Both the position numbers and the translations under genes were made by a program. From Topomyia yanbarensis (lineage: Eukaryota; Arthropoda; Insecta; Diptera; Culicidae), in contig NC_080670.1 in the NCBI RefSeq assembly GCF_030247195.1, positions 93,198,161 to 93,262,160 on the forward strand: a stretch of 64,000 bases of DNA, written 5' to 3'. The notes under the pieces are model-generated. The model did no database searches. It saw nothing but the letters and a program-made list of their open reading frames with translations, and had not been told where the DNA came from. Below are positions 12,690-23,926 of this stretch, piece by piece (the first letter of the stretch is position 1; every line of letters begins with the position of its first letter).

Positions 12690-13811
12690 CGGGTAAAAAA
12701 AATCCAAATGGTTTTTTTCTCGAATGAATGCCGACTTCAAATGCGACTACTTCTTCCCGAGTGCCAGTTTTAATTTCGTGGAATGATTTTTCCAAAGGCC
12801 AGAGGAATCTGTCCCACGAAATTACGTGACGCTGAGGAAGTGAGCCTGCCCGTTTTTAGTCTCGCACACTCACCGATTTAGCTGTCACAATCAGGTACGA
12901 TTCAATCCATCCATCAATCCCAAAACAACTGTGAAAGTTTCACTGTCGAAATTGCCTATAATGCGTCAGAATAAAAGCCGTTGCTGCATTTGCTGAGTAG
13001 AATTATTGATCGGATACGCTTCAAATGGCGGAAAATTACCAGAAAGAAATCAGACGGAATTTGACATTTCTTTCTGCTACCATTACCGTCACAAGGGCTA
13101 TCCTTGGACGAAACATCTAACACTACCGCTTACATACCGCACACACTCACTCAGAATTCAATTTGCTAGCCTTTCATTCCTCTTCATTTACACTCACATT
13201 CATACCATAAATAACACTAAACACTAACTTTTAATTATGCTAGGGGCCCCTAAATTTGAATTTGTGCTTTACCGGACTCTTTTTCAAGAGTCGGAAAGAC
13301 TATTACTTTTGTGAAATGGTTAACTCGTTGCGAACTTCTTTTACTCTCTCGTCATGCGAGAGAAAACTAGATGAAGTTACGCAGAATTAACCCATTCACG
13401 CTTAGAGTGTAAAGTCGACTAAAAACTGGCGGCGGGCAAACGTAACCCCGTCGTAACCCAGCACAACCCTGTCGTCAGGTTGTCTATTATCCGATCTGTC
13501 ACAGCTACTCATACTCAGCTGACTAATGCTGATTGTTTATGTAGTGATGAAAAAAAAGGATGGTTCGTGATGTTGGTAAGTATTTTTGTTGCTAATTATG
13601 TTTTTTTGTTTTATTTTAGATATAACGTCGAAGTTTGCACCGTTTTTTGAGATCGGTGGAGGATTCAGGAGGACGGATAGTTGGCTGACACTGTGCTGTG
13701 CAGCTGTGTGTGTTTTTTTCGTGTGTTTATTTTATTTGTTTTGGGTTTGTAAATAAAGTGTAATCGATGGTGCTTTTTTATAATTCATTCCGCGGTGGAG
13801 CGAAGAACTAG
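12690..13811. other. Non-coding tail between pol and 3' LTR
   Basis: About 1.1 kb with no env-like or other recognisable open frame in the element's sense. The frame at 13006-13227 on the opposite strand has no motif. Confidence 0.6.
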
Positions 13812-15380
13812 CTAACCGGGTTTCAAATGTACAGCTGGCCAAATACCCAAACTTTTGCCGTTCAAATCCTCCAGCTCATAGGAAGACGATCCGATTTTCG
13901 CCTTGACACGACATGGAAGGAATTGTTGGCCGTATTTGGCATTATAGTTCTGTGCTGCACTAGACGGTTTCATGTTTCTGCGGTATATCAGCTGTCCCTC
14001 TACGAAAGCTTGTGCAAACTTGCGGTGCCGTAAATTATAGCGCTGTTGGGAAGCGTTGTGAGCTTTCGCCAGATTTTTGCGGACAAGGTCGTAGATTCGC
14101 TCAAACATTTTCGATCGTCGTTCTTCCATCTCTTCCGAAGTCAGCTGTACATCGAGACGGGTGAGTAAATGATCGGTGCCAACTTCAGAGTACTCGTGCC
14201 CGTGAGTAATGAAGTATGGTGTGAATCCAGTCGACGAGTGAACACTGGTGTTCAAAACCATCTCGATTTCCGAAACACGAGTGTCCCAAAGGCGTTGGTC
14301 CTCCCTCACGTATGTCCTGATAGCAGCATTGATAGTTCGGTTGACTCTTTCGACCGGGTTTGCCTGTGAGTGATATCGTGAGTTGAGCCAGTGGGCCACT
14401 TTGAAACGATCCAACAGCTCCTTGAACTCTTTGGAAATGAAACTGCTTCCGTTGTCAGTGATTATCACTTCAGGAACCGAGTTTCTCAGGAACCATTGGT
14501 CTTTCAAAATCGCACACATGGGGGCACTACTGACATTCCTCACAGGCTGAACCATTACCCATTTCGAAAAGTAGTCACAAACTACCAAAATGTGCTGACT
14601 ACCGCGACGAGTGCGGGGGATGGCTCCAATGAAATCTGCTGATACGATCTGCCAAGGGCGGGTGGCAATCTTCATGTTTCCCATGGCAGGTGCAGCAGGG
14701 ACAGAAGAGGCTTTGACTTCCTTGCACATACCACACTGTTGAACATATTGTCGTATTTCTACTGCCATCCTTGGCCAGTAGAATCGTTGACGGATCCGTG
14801 CCAGGGTTTTGTCATAGCCTGGATGAAAGCAATCGTCGTGGTACTGTCGAAGAATATTTGGAACTTCGGTGGGCGGGGGAATCATTTTCCACTCGAAGCG
14901 AGTGTCACAGGGATTATCGTTCAAGGTGATAAACTTGAAGAGTTTACCATCGTCGATCTTGAAGTCTACAAAATCATCGGGCCGGCGAGCCACTTTGTCG
15001 GACATTGACGCGTACCACGACGATTCTTGAACAGCTGCGATGCTTCGCGAGAGGGCGTCCGGAACCACGTTCTCCTTCCCCTTGCGATGCTTGACGGTCA
15101 TATCGAATTGCTGCAGATTCAACGCCCATCGGCTGCATCGTGACCCGACCTTCCATTTTGTACTGAGTATATGGGTCAGCGCGGAAGAATCGGTTATTAG
15201 GGTGAAATGGTAACCCTCAATACACCCACGGAATGCATCGATGGCGAGAATAGCTGCAAGCGCTTCCTTTTCTGCGGCATGGTAGTTCTTCTGGGGCGTT
15301 GTCAGTTTATGAGAGTAGAATGAAATGACCCGCTCTACACCATCCTGTTCTTGTGTAAGCACCCCGCGTACGTACGTACG
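13812..15380 (-). pseudogene. pol 3' part: RNase H remnant and integrase
   Basis: The open frame encodes the second half of RNase H (KEALAAI with the catalytic Glu region, and LITDSSALTHIL with Asp), a connection domain, then integrase. The integrase zinc domain is visible as HDDCFH (HX4H) and CGMC (CX2C). The catalytic core has the DDE triad: IVSADFIGA, VIITDNGSSF and the Glu in NPVERVNRT. It ends with a C-terminal domain and a TAG at 13812. The first RNase H aspartate is missing because of the deletion whose junction lies at 15368-15380. The frame also differs from that of the upstream pol part, so no single Pol protein can be made. Its otherwise open state fits a recent loss. Confidence 0.93.
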
Positions 15381-16521
15381 GTTCAAGCATCCCGTGGCCC
15401 AGGACATTGTCCATCAGTCGTGCTAACGTAGCAGGACTGTTGATCAACCCAAAAGGCATCCGTGTGTATTGGAATAGCCCTTTGCCCTGTACACAAAAGG
15501 CCGAGTACTTCCGCGATTCTTGGTCCAATGGAACCTGGAGAAACGCTTCAGACAGGTCTATCGTGGACAGGTATTTAGCCTTGGGAAGTTGACCTAAAAT
15601 TCGACCGGGATGAGGTAACGGATAAGCATCCCGAACAGTCCGCTCGTTAATCTTGCGCGCGTCCAAACAGAGCCGAACTTTGTTGGGCTTGATGACCGGC
15701 ACGCAGTTAAGCGACCAATCCGAGTTGCTCCGTTCCAAAATCCCTAAACCCAACAGTCGTTCCAGCTCGACGGCTACCAGATCCTGCGTCTTAGGAGACA
15801 TCACGTATGGAAACTGGCGGACTGGTGGTTTATTTTTCCATTCCTCTCCCAACACGATACGATGCTGAGCTTGGTTGGTCAGGGTCAATTTCCCTTCTTG
15901 AGCAGGAAGGAAAAGTTTTTTGACGTTCTCGATCACCATAATTTCATCATCGGTCAAAATATTTGCAGAACTACGGTGTTCGGTAATAGATGCCGACGCA
16001 GTGGACTCAATCCCTCCACAGTTTTGCATCGCGGGCTGAATTTTGAATTTCCTCCAAAAATCCATTCCGCAGATACAATCTATGGACAAATTTGCAACTA
16101 CCAAAGTAGGAACTATTTTCACACATCCTTGGAAAGCAAATGGAAGATGAGCCTGACCTTGAATTTGCAGTTCATCTCCACTTGCAGACCGTAGAATCAC
16201 GTTTTTGGAGGGACGATGCAACTTTTTGTACTTCAATTGCGAAAAAAGGGTTTCGCTAATAAGCGTATGATTGCTACCGCTGTCCAGGAGAGCACGTACC
16301 GGGTAACCGTAAATCTTTACGTGTGCGTACGGCCGGTTATCGTGGGGGACAGGGTAAGTAATTTGAAGAATTTCCGTAGACTCTGGGTAAATATCTCTGG
16401 TGGCCTGCACCCAGTAAGGGGGAGGCGTACGTTGAAGAAAACGGTCTTGACTTACGCGTTGGGTGTCTGCGAACGACGATTTTGGTTCGCGTTTGGTCCG
16501 TTTTTTAAACAAAACGGGCAA
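15368..16521 (-). pseudogene. pol 5' part: protease and N-terminal reverse transcriptase
   Basis: Enters from gag by -1 frameshift. The aspartic protease motif is ALLDSGSNHTLI. RT follows with CLDARKINERT, TIDLSEAFLQVPL (motif A Asp) and MPFGLINSPATLARLM (motif B). After DNVLG and LEPYV the sequence breaks at a GTACGTACGTACG run (15368-15380); the YxDD active site, thumb and first RNase H strand that should follow are absent. From usual Ty3/gypsy spacing I estimate about 170-190 residues lost. The frame downstream of the junction is shifted. Confidence 0.93.
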
Positions 16522-18506
16522 TAGTTAGTCGGAAAACCGCGAAGACCGCACGTACTGCAAAATATGCCCCGAGGCTGTCTACACATCGCTACGTGATGAC
16601 CAATCCTCCCGCAATTGTAGCAGGTATTGGCCGGTGGGGGAATGTGCGTGTTTATCAATTCTTCCAACGTGAACTGTGGACGAGAATTGAACCCAGATGG
16701 CACCGCGATAGGGTCTGGTCGGGCGGTATTTTGAGACGAATTTTGACTCGTTTGGGTGTTCGGTAAGGATTGGTTGTTTTTGTTGGAAAGTTGATTGGGA
16801 CGAGACGAATTAGTGGATGTGTGTGAATTGTTTCTATTTTGGTTGACCTGAGACACTGCTGCGGTTTGATCTATCACCTGTTGAGTCTGGGATTGGTTCT
16901 TATTTTTTTTCTTCGAATTGTTTTCAGAGCTTTCGACCACTTGGACATTCCTGTCCGTCCCGAAAACCTTGTTGTATGCCGAGAAATTTAATGCATCTAA
17001 TTTCTGTCCAGCAGCAACAAGTATTTCAAGGTCGACTATCGGAATAAATGTCATTTGTCGCTTGTAGTCTACTCGCATATTCTGCTGTAGAATCTGTACT
17101 TTTTCGTAATCGGGAATCTGAACACTCATGGTTCTGAACAGTTTCTCGATTTCGAAATAGTACTCGTGGAAAGATTCATGTTTTTGTTGACGACGCTGGT
17201 AAATTTTCATTTTGATCAACGCGTCCAAATCAGGGTGCATGTAGGTGCGTTTTAATTCAAATACCAAATGCTGCCAATTCATCAATCTACCAGTGGTTCT
17301 TTGTGCCATATACCACTTGAGCGCTGAACCAACAAACAAATGCACAGCCGACTCGAAAAGCTCGACCTCCGACACATGCTCAGCTTGGGATAAAGCCTGT
17401 ACAATTTCCAGAAACTCATTTAGCTTCAGCCCTTGATCGTCACCACTGTATTTAGTGATGTTCCATTTGGACACAGAAAGAGTGTGACGGTTGTGGTACG
17501 GTGCGGGGTACGGATTGTGTAGAACACCACTATACATGGGAGGTGAATTTCGTTTAGGGAAAGATGGGATAGCCGAAGCATGGTTGTACATCTCGGGATT
17601 TGCTCCAGTAGGATTAGAAATTCTCGTCGGATGATAGGGAATATTGTATGTATTGTTGGGAATTGGTATATTGTTAGAATGTAATGTACGATCTGGGATA
17701 TTTTGAAAATTATGGTAACTAGATGAAGTATCGAATGAATTGGAAGGCTTTGTTGCCGGAAAATTATAGTTTTGAAATGTTCTGAAATTTGTATCGGGGT
17801 GTTGTGAATATGAAGTAAATTGAGCATGATCGGGAAGAGTTTGAGTTACAGCATCTTTTACTTCTCTTCGTCGAGCTAAATCGGCTTCTAGATCCGTAAT
17901 TCTCGCTTGCAACGAATGGATCCACTCAAGATCATCCTGACTGAGAACGGAAACTCTCGGTCTAGGATTTTCATCTGCTTTGTCTGCATCCAACAGAGCT
18001 AAAAGATCATTTCCCTCTTGCTGATCCCCCTGTGAAGACGAAGCAGTACCCCGAAAGAAATTATCAACAATCTCCGCTAACTCAACTACCGTATTTTGCA
18101 ACTGACTATGCAGGTTAGGCGACCCCCGCGAGTCCCTTAACACAGTCACTAAACGCATACCGACATGTACCATTCTAGTAAAACAAACCTTCTTTTCCTC
18201 TAAATCCTCCTGTTCCAAACAACCTTTTAACTCTTTAAACTTATGCGTACAAACCTCGACTTCCACAGTAGGATCACCCACTACTCTTCGTGGGCATTTT
18301 CCCGACGGATCATCCCTTTCCACCTTCAACTGGTCTCGCAGCCACTTGCGTTTTCGTGAGCGATCGAGACCGATAGACAAACTGACAGAACGGGCAGTCA
18401 GTTCATAATTCAGTTCATCGTCGGCTAAAAACTCCACACTCATATCAAAATACCAACCTTGGATCAGCTCACTAGCTTGATCGAATGTGAGCTGTGCCAT
18501 TGCCAT
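16452..18506 (-). CDS. gag: gag of the Ty3/gypsy element, about 684 aa
   Basis: The structural polyprotein that forms the virus-like particle and packages element RNA. I choose the ATG at 18506, which reads MAMAQLTFDQA; a second ATG is two codons on. The N-terminal third is charged, and the middle is Asn/Pro/His-rich. A retrotransposon capsid domain follows (around KWYMAQRTTGRLMNW and KIYQRRQQKHESFHEYYFEI), then a Gln/Asn/Ser-rich linker. Near the C-terminus is a zinc knuckle CYNCGRIGHHVAMC (CX2CX4HX4C, 16581-16622) and a second Cys-rich motif beginning CSTC. The frame is intact and stops at 16452, overlapping pol by about 70 nt. Nothing is visibly broken, so this Gag could still be made and might act in trans. 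Confidence 0.92.
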   Translation of the reverse strand: MAMAQLTFDQASELIQGWYFDMSVEFLADDELNYELTARSVSLSIGLDRSRKRKWLRDQLKVERDDPSGKCPRRVVGDPTVEVEVCTHKFKELKGCLEQEDLEEKKVCFTRMVHVGMRLVTVLRDSRGSPNLHSQLQNTVVELAEIVDNFFRGTASSSQGDQQEGNDLLALLDADKADENPRPRVSVLSQDDLEWIHSLQARITDLEADLARRREVKDAVTQTLPDHAQFTSYSQHPDTNFRTFQNYNFPATKPSNSFDTSSSYHNFQNIPDRTLHSNNIPIPNNTYNIPYHPTRISNPTGANPEMYNHASAIPSFPKRNSPPMYSGVLHNPYPAPYHNRHTLSVSKWNITKYSGDDQGLKLNEFLEIVQALSQAEHVSEVELFESAVHLFVGSALKWYMAQRTTGRLMNWQHLVFELKRTYMHPDLDALIKMKIYQRRQQKHESFHEYYFEIEKLFRTMSVQIPDYEKVQILQQNMRVDYKRQMTFIPIVDLEILVAAGQKLDALNFSAYNKVFGTDRNVQVVESSENNSKKKNKNQSQTQQVIDQTAAVSQVNQNRNNSHTSTNSSRPNQLSNKNNQSLPNTQTSQNSSQNTARPDPIAVPSGFNSRPQFTLEELINTHIPPPANTCYNCGRIGHHVAMCRQPRGIFCSTCGLRGFPTNYCPFCLKNGPNANQNRRSQTPNA
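16469..16506 (-). promoter_or_regulatory. Programmed -1 ribosomal frameshift signal (gag-pol)
   Basis: In the gag frame (TTA AAA AAC) the heptamer A AAA AAC lies at 16506-16500, the classic X XXY YYZ slippery site. After a 9-nt spacer comes a 6-bp stem, GCGAAC (16490-16485) and GTTCGC (16474-16469), with a 10-nt loop. An extra ACGCG/CGCGT pairing further out is possible. Slipping back by one base gives AAA AAA CGG and enters the pol frame, matching the observed -1 relation between the two frames. Confidence 0.85.
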
Positions 18507-18913
18507 TGTATAAAAAGGCAAAAAATAACAAATTTATCACAAACCACAAATAGTTTTAACACCCGCTAGAAAAGTAAACAAAAACCCGACAAGAAACAAA
18601 TGTAATGGTATTAGTAAATGTCAAATTCAATCCGATCAATGCTACCTGTGTATGAAATATGTTCAAAACAAACGATCAATTTTTCTACTCAAGCACTAGC
18701 AAACGACGGCGTGCCAGATATACAATTTTTCATCACTCGCAACAATTCGCAATTCCACTAATCACAATTAAGTTTCAGGATCAACTTCAAGTTTGGATAT
18801 CGACCCAATGACTTCGCGATTAATGAAGTGAACAATGTGAATTGAATTTCTCCGGGAGACACAACGAAAAAGGGATTTGCTTCTGGTCTTGGAAACAAAT
18901 CACTTTTTCTTTT
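18507..18913 (-). other. 5' leader of the Ty3/gypsy element
   Basis: About 400 nt between the primer-binding site and the gag ATG. No open frame of note; it presumably carries packaging sequences. Confidence 0.6.
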
Positions 18914-18931
18914 ATTTTGCGTTGGGCGCCA
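18914..18931 (-). promoter_or_regulatory. tRNA primer-binding site
   Basis: Two bases inside the 5' LTR the minus strand reads TGGCGCCCAACGCAAAAT. The leading TGG complements a tRNA CCA end. TGGCGCCC is a common retroelement primer site, but I cannot name the tRNA with certainty. Confidence 0.75.
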
Positions 18932-18933
18932 AT

Positions 18934-20495
18934 TGTTACGTATCGGTTTCGTAATGTTCTTATTGTGGTGGTGGGGCCACACTGTACTCACCAGCTATTA
19001 GGGTCGTTTCACGGTTGTCTCCTGGAGAAATTCACACTGGGCGGACTTTTCTTCCCACACTATGGTCACTGAGCGAATCGTAATTAATTTTCGGCGGAAA
19101 CAAGTACCTAAAGGAATGCACTGTAAACAAAATGGACGACACAACTTGTATATGGAGACCTTACACTTTTAATTTATTGCTAATTACTCTTTTGAAAAAG
19201 GAACAGAAAATATTTTTTTGAATTTTTACTTGCGCATTTATTCAGCAAAAAACCTTCTTCTTTCGATACCGTTGCGGCCGTGATGACGTTGGTCGACTTG
19301 CAGCAAACTGGATGCGGGGCGGGCTCCGATGGTGGTGTAGAAACAAACGCTGTTTGCGTCGAGGGACGGCAACGGGGGACTCCTGAAGAAGCAGCAACTC
19401 GGCCTGTTTGTAGCGGAGGCCTGCGTTTCACTACGGGACCCGGGGAGTGGTATTGCGCGCACTTTTCACACACGAGTGTCTAACTATCAATCGAGCGGGA
19501 TTTTCAACGTTTTTCGGTCGAATGGACCCTACCCTACCGGTACTTGGGTAAAGGCGTCCACAATGGCGTTTTTGGCTTGCCAATCACTGACCGTTTTTGT
19601 GCACTCGCGTCGGACGTCGTTAATTTACAAAAAAACCGGTAGCCACACTTATCCCGCTCGAGCAACCGAACAGAACCAAACGATCGTGTGGATGTTCTGA
19701 ACGGTCAACAAGATCCTACGGATCGACACAAACTTTTTTACAGAAGAAACGCACGGTCACAATGGGCGTATGACTCGCTGCTGCTCGTCGTCACTCCTCC
19801 GGGTCAATTAACTATTAGCGCTCGCATTACTTTTTCGCGGTAGATTTTATCCTTGCCCTGTCCGTTTTCCAAAATATACCCACCGCGCCTCCTCGCATCC
19901 CACCCCGCATTTGATGACGGTGATGATGAGATGACAGAATGATGATGGTTGACGTTTACAAACATGTTATCGTTTTGGTTGGTGTCACGAAATATGCTCA
20001 AATTTTAGTACAATGTATTGACATGCTAAACGTGCGGTACTTGTTCCCTTGTTTTTTTTTATAATGAACAATTATAACGAATATAATAACAAAATGAATA
20101 ATAAATAAACAAGCAAAATAAATAACAAATAAAAATAAATAAATAAATAATTAAACACATAAATATATAAATAAATAAATAAGTAAATAAATCTCTGAAC
20201 AAATAAATAACGAAACCTACATTTGACACCAACCTGGGCTATTAAGCAGAACTTAAACGCGACTCAAACATGCAAGCACGGAGTAGTAACGGTTTGACGT
20301 TTAAATTCTACTTAGACATTTACGAACAATAATTTTAAAGTATAAACAAAGAACAGGCGTCGTCAAATACACGAGATAGACCGTACACTGTTATTTATTT
20401 ATACGACAAAAAAAATAACAATATTTACAAATATATACAAGCTGGGCTCAGTGACCAAAGCGACGATATTGTGACCTAAGAAATCACAGGTCACA
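18934..20495 (-). repeat. 5' LTR of the young Ty3/gypsy element
   Basis: 1,562 bp, almost identical to 11114-12676. Differences seen by eye include AACG/AATG near the start, ACTAGA/ACTGGA, TACTGCG/TATTGCG, TTGGCAC/TTGACAC, CTGGTCT/CTGGGCT and three single-base indels in homopolymers. It should contain the Pol II promoter of the element. Confidence 0.95.
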
Positions 20496-20499
20496 GGTT

Positions 20500-22440
20500 C
20501 GAAGGATGAAACATTACACCTTATGCTCATATACTCGGTTCTAAACGAAGAGACGTGATATAAGATCATGTCAATCATCATTTCAACACTCTAATAACCA
20601 GACCTCGAAAGCGAAATTTCCATCTCGTTACATCTTAGCAGTTTAGAAAATATTGCAAACTACTATTTTTTTGGGCAATCTAGACTACTACTTCTGCATT
20701 TAGATGCGACCAAAGTTGAATTTTCTACGACTAAAAAGTTGGTGCAAGTACTACAAAACACCGAAAATTACAATTATGTGGAAGAAGTTAAATCTATCGT
20801 GAATAACCATGAATGATATAATCTTAAATTATTTGTATGTGAGCGAAACATTTCTAGAAGACCGTTGATAGTTTCTCATGTAAGGATCAAATATATCTTC
20901 ACAAAACAATACAGAAAATTTATCTTCACTGGATTTATTATGAAATTAGTATGTATATGAGCGAGACATTTCTAGACTATTACTGATAGTTTTAACTCAA
21001 TGAGCTATTATATCTTCATATATAGTTCAAAATTTTTTCTTATTTTCAATTCCGATTTGTTATTTGGCCGAGTCTCATATACCAATCGACTGTGTATGTT
21101 TTTTTGTTTTTGTTTTTAGAGGATAGCAAAAAACTTCCAAAAAAGCCCTGAGGCTGCAGGAAAAAAATATATTAAACTGTAATGTCTCAGGGAGCTGGTG
21201 TATGTTGCAACCCGACTCGCCAAAAACCACTACTCTTGCCCAAAACCTGAATCCTCCCCGGCACTACCTTACGGCATTACTTCGGGGAGGGGGTTTTTAT
21301 GACCATAACACCCACTCTAATTCCACTACTTAGCAGTTAGTTTCTTCAGTAGGGTTACAGCACTACTCCTCGATGGTGGTGTGTTCTTCACCATCAACAC
21401 AGACTGGCAATTTCTACATGGTAGTCGGAAAGCTAGCAGGGGGTCGAAACTTTATGCTCTTCCCCTACGAAGACAATCTGGGCGGCAAACTTCAGAGTGT
21501 CTAATTTACCTAGCCCTTCGGCTCCCTTGTGCCACTCTGCACCGAAACTTTCTCTCGTACCATTCAGCGCCACTTACTCGTTCAGCTCCCGACTTGTTCG
21601 CAAACTACTCGGTCCAGTCCCCAACGATGGATCTGGCCTACTCCGAAGGGTAATTCCTAGGCGAGACAGGTTCTCCCGATACCGAGCGGTAGATTTCTCC
21701 CGATCCATTGCTAGCTATTCAACGCGGTCTGATCCCCGGCTGTGCATCTACCCTACTCACGAGCTATCCGGTAGGGTGTTAAGGTCAGTCCGGCGATTCC
21801 GGTCAAGTCTGACATCCATATCACTGGCGCCCAGATGACTCGAACCTGGTTCTACGTTGCGTATTATTCAAATGGTCCCCGGCAGGGGACCCAATCTACA
21901 CCAACGGATAGTTCCCCGGCGGCGAAATTTCTCGCGAATCCCAATTTGTGATTTAACGGCGACTTTCTAGCCAAGGGCGTACTTTGTTGGTCCCTTCGCC
22001 ACTTCCTCTGCAGCATCCGTGTCCGTACAAAATTTGCATCAAATGTAAGTTCACATCTCCATGTTTCCTATGCACCCAAGCTATCACATTTGGGATTAGT
22101 CCTCAGCCATAGTGATGCATTTTCGGGATCATGCCGGCGATAACTCATAATACCTCCGACGATATTGTTCTATAACCACTCGCGACTCGTACGGGCATCA
22201 GCCGGAATGTCCGGTTCAGCTTTTCACGATTCCGCTTGGTTTTCAGCGCAGCACTTCAGGGAACCCCATATCGAAGTATCGATGACGAAACGGTAGATAG
22301 CAGACGTCCCGTGCTGCTTCTCGGACAGCCGACGTTTGGCATGATTCTCGCTATTGCTTATGTTGCCCTCGCCGAATTTTTGCAGCGTAGTCGACGTGGT
22401 TGTTGAAACTCAACCAGTCGTCGGTTATCACTCCAAATTG
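20500..22440 (+). repeat. Left arm (part 2) of the inverted duplication
   Basis: Continues the arm interrupted at 11113 and matches the reverse complement of 36237-38328. It contains, on the minus strand, the 3' end of an R1-like LINE. The match ends near 22440, where a foldback element is inserted on this side. Confidence 0.9.
21850..22440 (-). pseudogene. R1-like LINE ORF2, C-terminal part (left copy)
   Basis: Reverse-complement twin of the coding stretch at 36237-36720 on the plus strand. In pieces it encodes R1-type wording such as RVASGYRTIS, CVIAGMIP and the downstream CCHC-region sequence. Frames are broken. The RT part of the same copy lies at 26060-26720, separated by two inserted elements. 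R1-clade assignment is from these motifs. Confidence 0.75.
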
Positions 22441-22443
22441 CTA

Positions 22444-23926
22444 CAGTGCACAGTTGTCCCAAAGAGCAAAAAAGGGGCTTTTAGATTGCATCAAAACTGT
22501 TGACTATAGTAATGTGGTGTTTTTGAGAAAGTTTCTTGGAATGGCACTCCCCTTCTTTATGTCTTATCGAATTGATGATTAATCCCCCTAGTAGTGAGTT
22601 ACGAAATTTATTTTCTTCAATAATTCAGATAGATAAACACTTACTTCAGCAAACTAGTGGAGACACTCATTGCAAACATTTTATCTGAAGACTTGAACTC
22701 TCTAGCTTTTATGCTTTTTGAGATATAGGGCATTGTTTGTGAAAGGCCCCTTCAAAGCAGTTTTTAAATCATAAGTTTTCTTCTAGATTTTTTCCATTGT
22801 ATAAATGTTCTAGAACATTGTTTAAACTGTTAAACTGCATTACTTTGCCAAAGACAGAAACTTGATATCGCTAGTATGTGTGGAGATATTCACGTTTCTT
22901 GATTGAAAATAGCTCTTTTTCCAACGCGGATAACTTTTAAGCGGGCAACAACGAGCAAACCACTCGATAAACAAATTAAAGTGCAAGAAAAGCACAACCA
23001 ATGCTGGAAAAATCAGATCTCCCCAAGGCGGCCCTTTATGGAAATACTAGAGTTGAAGTTTTTCTCATTCCATTACATTACATTATATTACAATTAGTTC
23101 AATTACATTACTATATATTACTATTACCTCTGAAATGAAGGGTTAAAGTCGCAATAATTAGCCTTTCTTACTTTTGTTGGCACGTCTTAAGTAAATCGAA
23201 AATTACAGTTGTTTAACAACTTAATACATACGTCTGACATTAGAAACTGATAATTCCGTTGCGCCTACTTCATAACAATGGCGCAAGTGCAACAAAATGG
23301 TAAATTGGGGAACATGCATTTGATGACGGAATGAGACAAACTTTAACTCGAGTATTTCCATAGAGGGCCGCCTTGGGAAGATCTGATTTTTCCAACATTT
23401 GTTGTGTTTTTCTTGCACTTTAATTTGTTTACCGAGTGGTTTGCCCGTTTAAAAGTTATCGGTATTGGAAATTGAGCTATTTTCAATCACGAAACGTTAA
23501 TATCTCCACACATACTAGCGATATCAAGTTCAAGTTCTTTGGCAAAGTAATGCAGTTTAACAGCCTAAACAATGTTCTAGAACATTTATATAGTGGAAAA
23601 AATCTAGAAGAAAACTTTTGATGAAAAAACTGCTTTTAAGGGGCCTTTCACAAATAATCCCCTATATTTCAAAAAAGCCTAAAAGCTAGAGAGTTTAAGT
23701 CTTCAGGTAAAATGTTTGCAGTGAGTTCTCCACTAGTTTACTGAAGTAAGTGTTTGTCTATCTGAATTATTGCAGAAAATAAATTTCGTAACTCACTACT
23801 AGGGAGATTAATCATCAATCCGATAAGACAGAAAGAAGGGGAGTTTTTTCTCGAAGACACCACATTGCTAAAGTCAACAGTTTTGATGCAATCTAAAAAA
23901 ACGTTTTTTGCTCTTTGGGACCACTG
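22444..23926. mobile_element. Foldback element with long inverted arms
   Basis: Arm 22444-23075 and arm 23325-23926 are imperfect reverse complements of about 600 bp each, around a spacer of about 250 bp rich in ATTACATT repeats. The outer ends read CAGTTGTCCCAAAGAGC on the left and GCTCTTTGGGACCACTG on the right. Inside are mirrored landmarks such as GTTCTAGAACATT, AAAGTGCAAGAAAAGCACAA and AAGGCGGCCC. No transposase is encoded. It lies within the left R1-like LINE copy. The precise ends and target duplication are obscured by the next element. Confidence 0.8.

Larger units (their letters stand above)
11114..20495 (-). mobile_element. Young Ty3/gypsy LTR retrotransposon
   Basis: A 9.38-kb element on the minus strand, bounded by 1.56-kb LTRs (TG...CA ends) and flanked by a 4-bp target duplication, GGTT (11110-11113 and 20496-20499). 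Order in element sense: 5' LTR, primer-binding site, leader, gag, pol (protease, partial RT, RNase H, integrase), a 1.1-kb non-coding tail, polypurine tract, 3' LTR. There is no env. The LTRs differ, by eye, at about five substitutions and three one-base indels, so the insertion is recent. It lies inside the left arm of the inverted duplication; the right arm preserves the uninterrupted target near 38329. It cannot move alone because pol has an internal deletion. Confidence 0.96.

Noticed and set aside
12690..13811. Possible env gene after pol
   Set aside because: No open frame, signal peptide or membrane segment in the element's sense.
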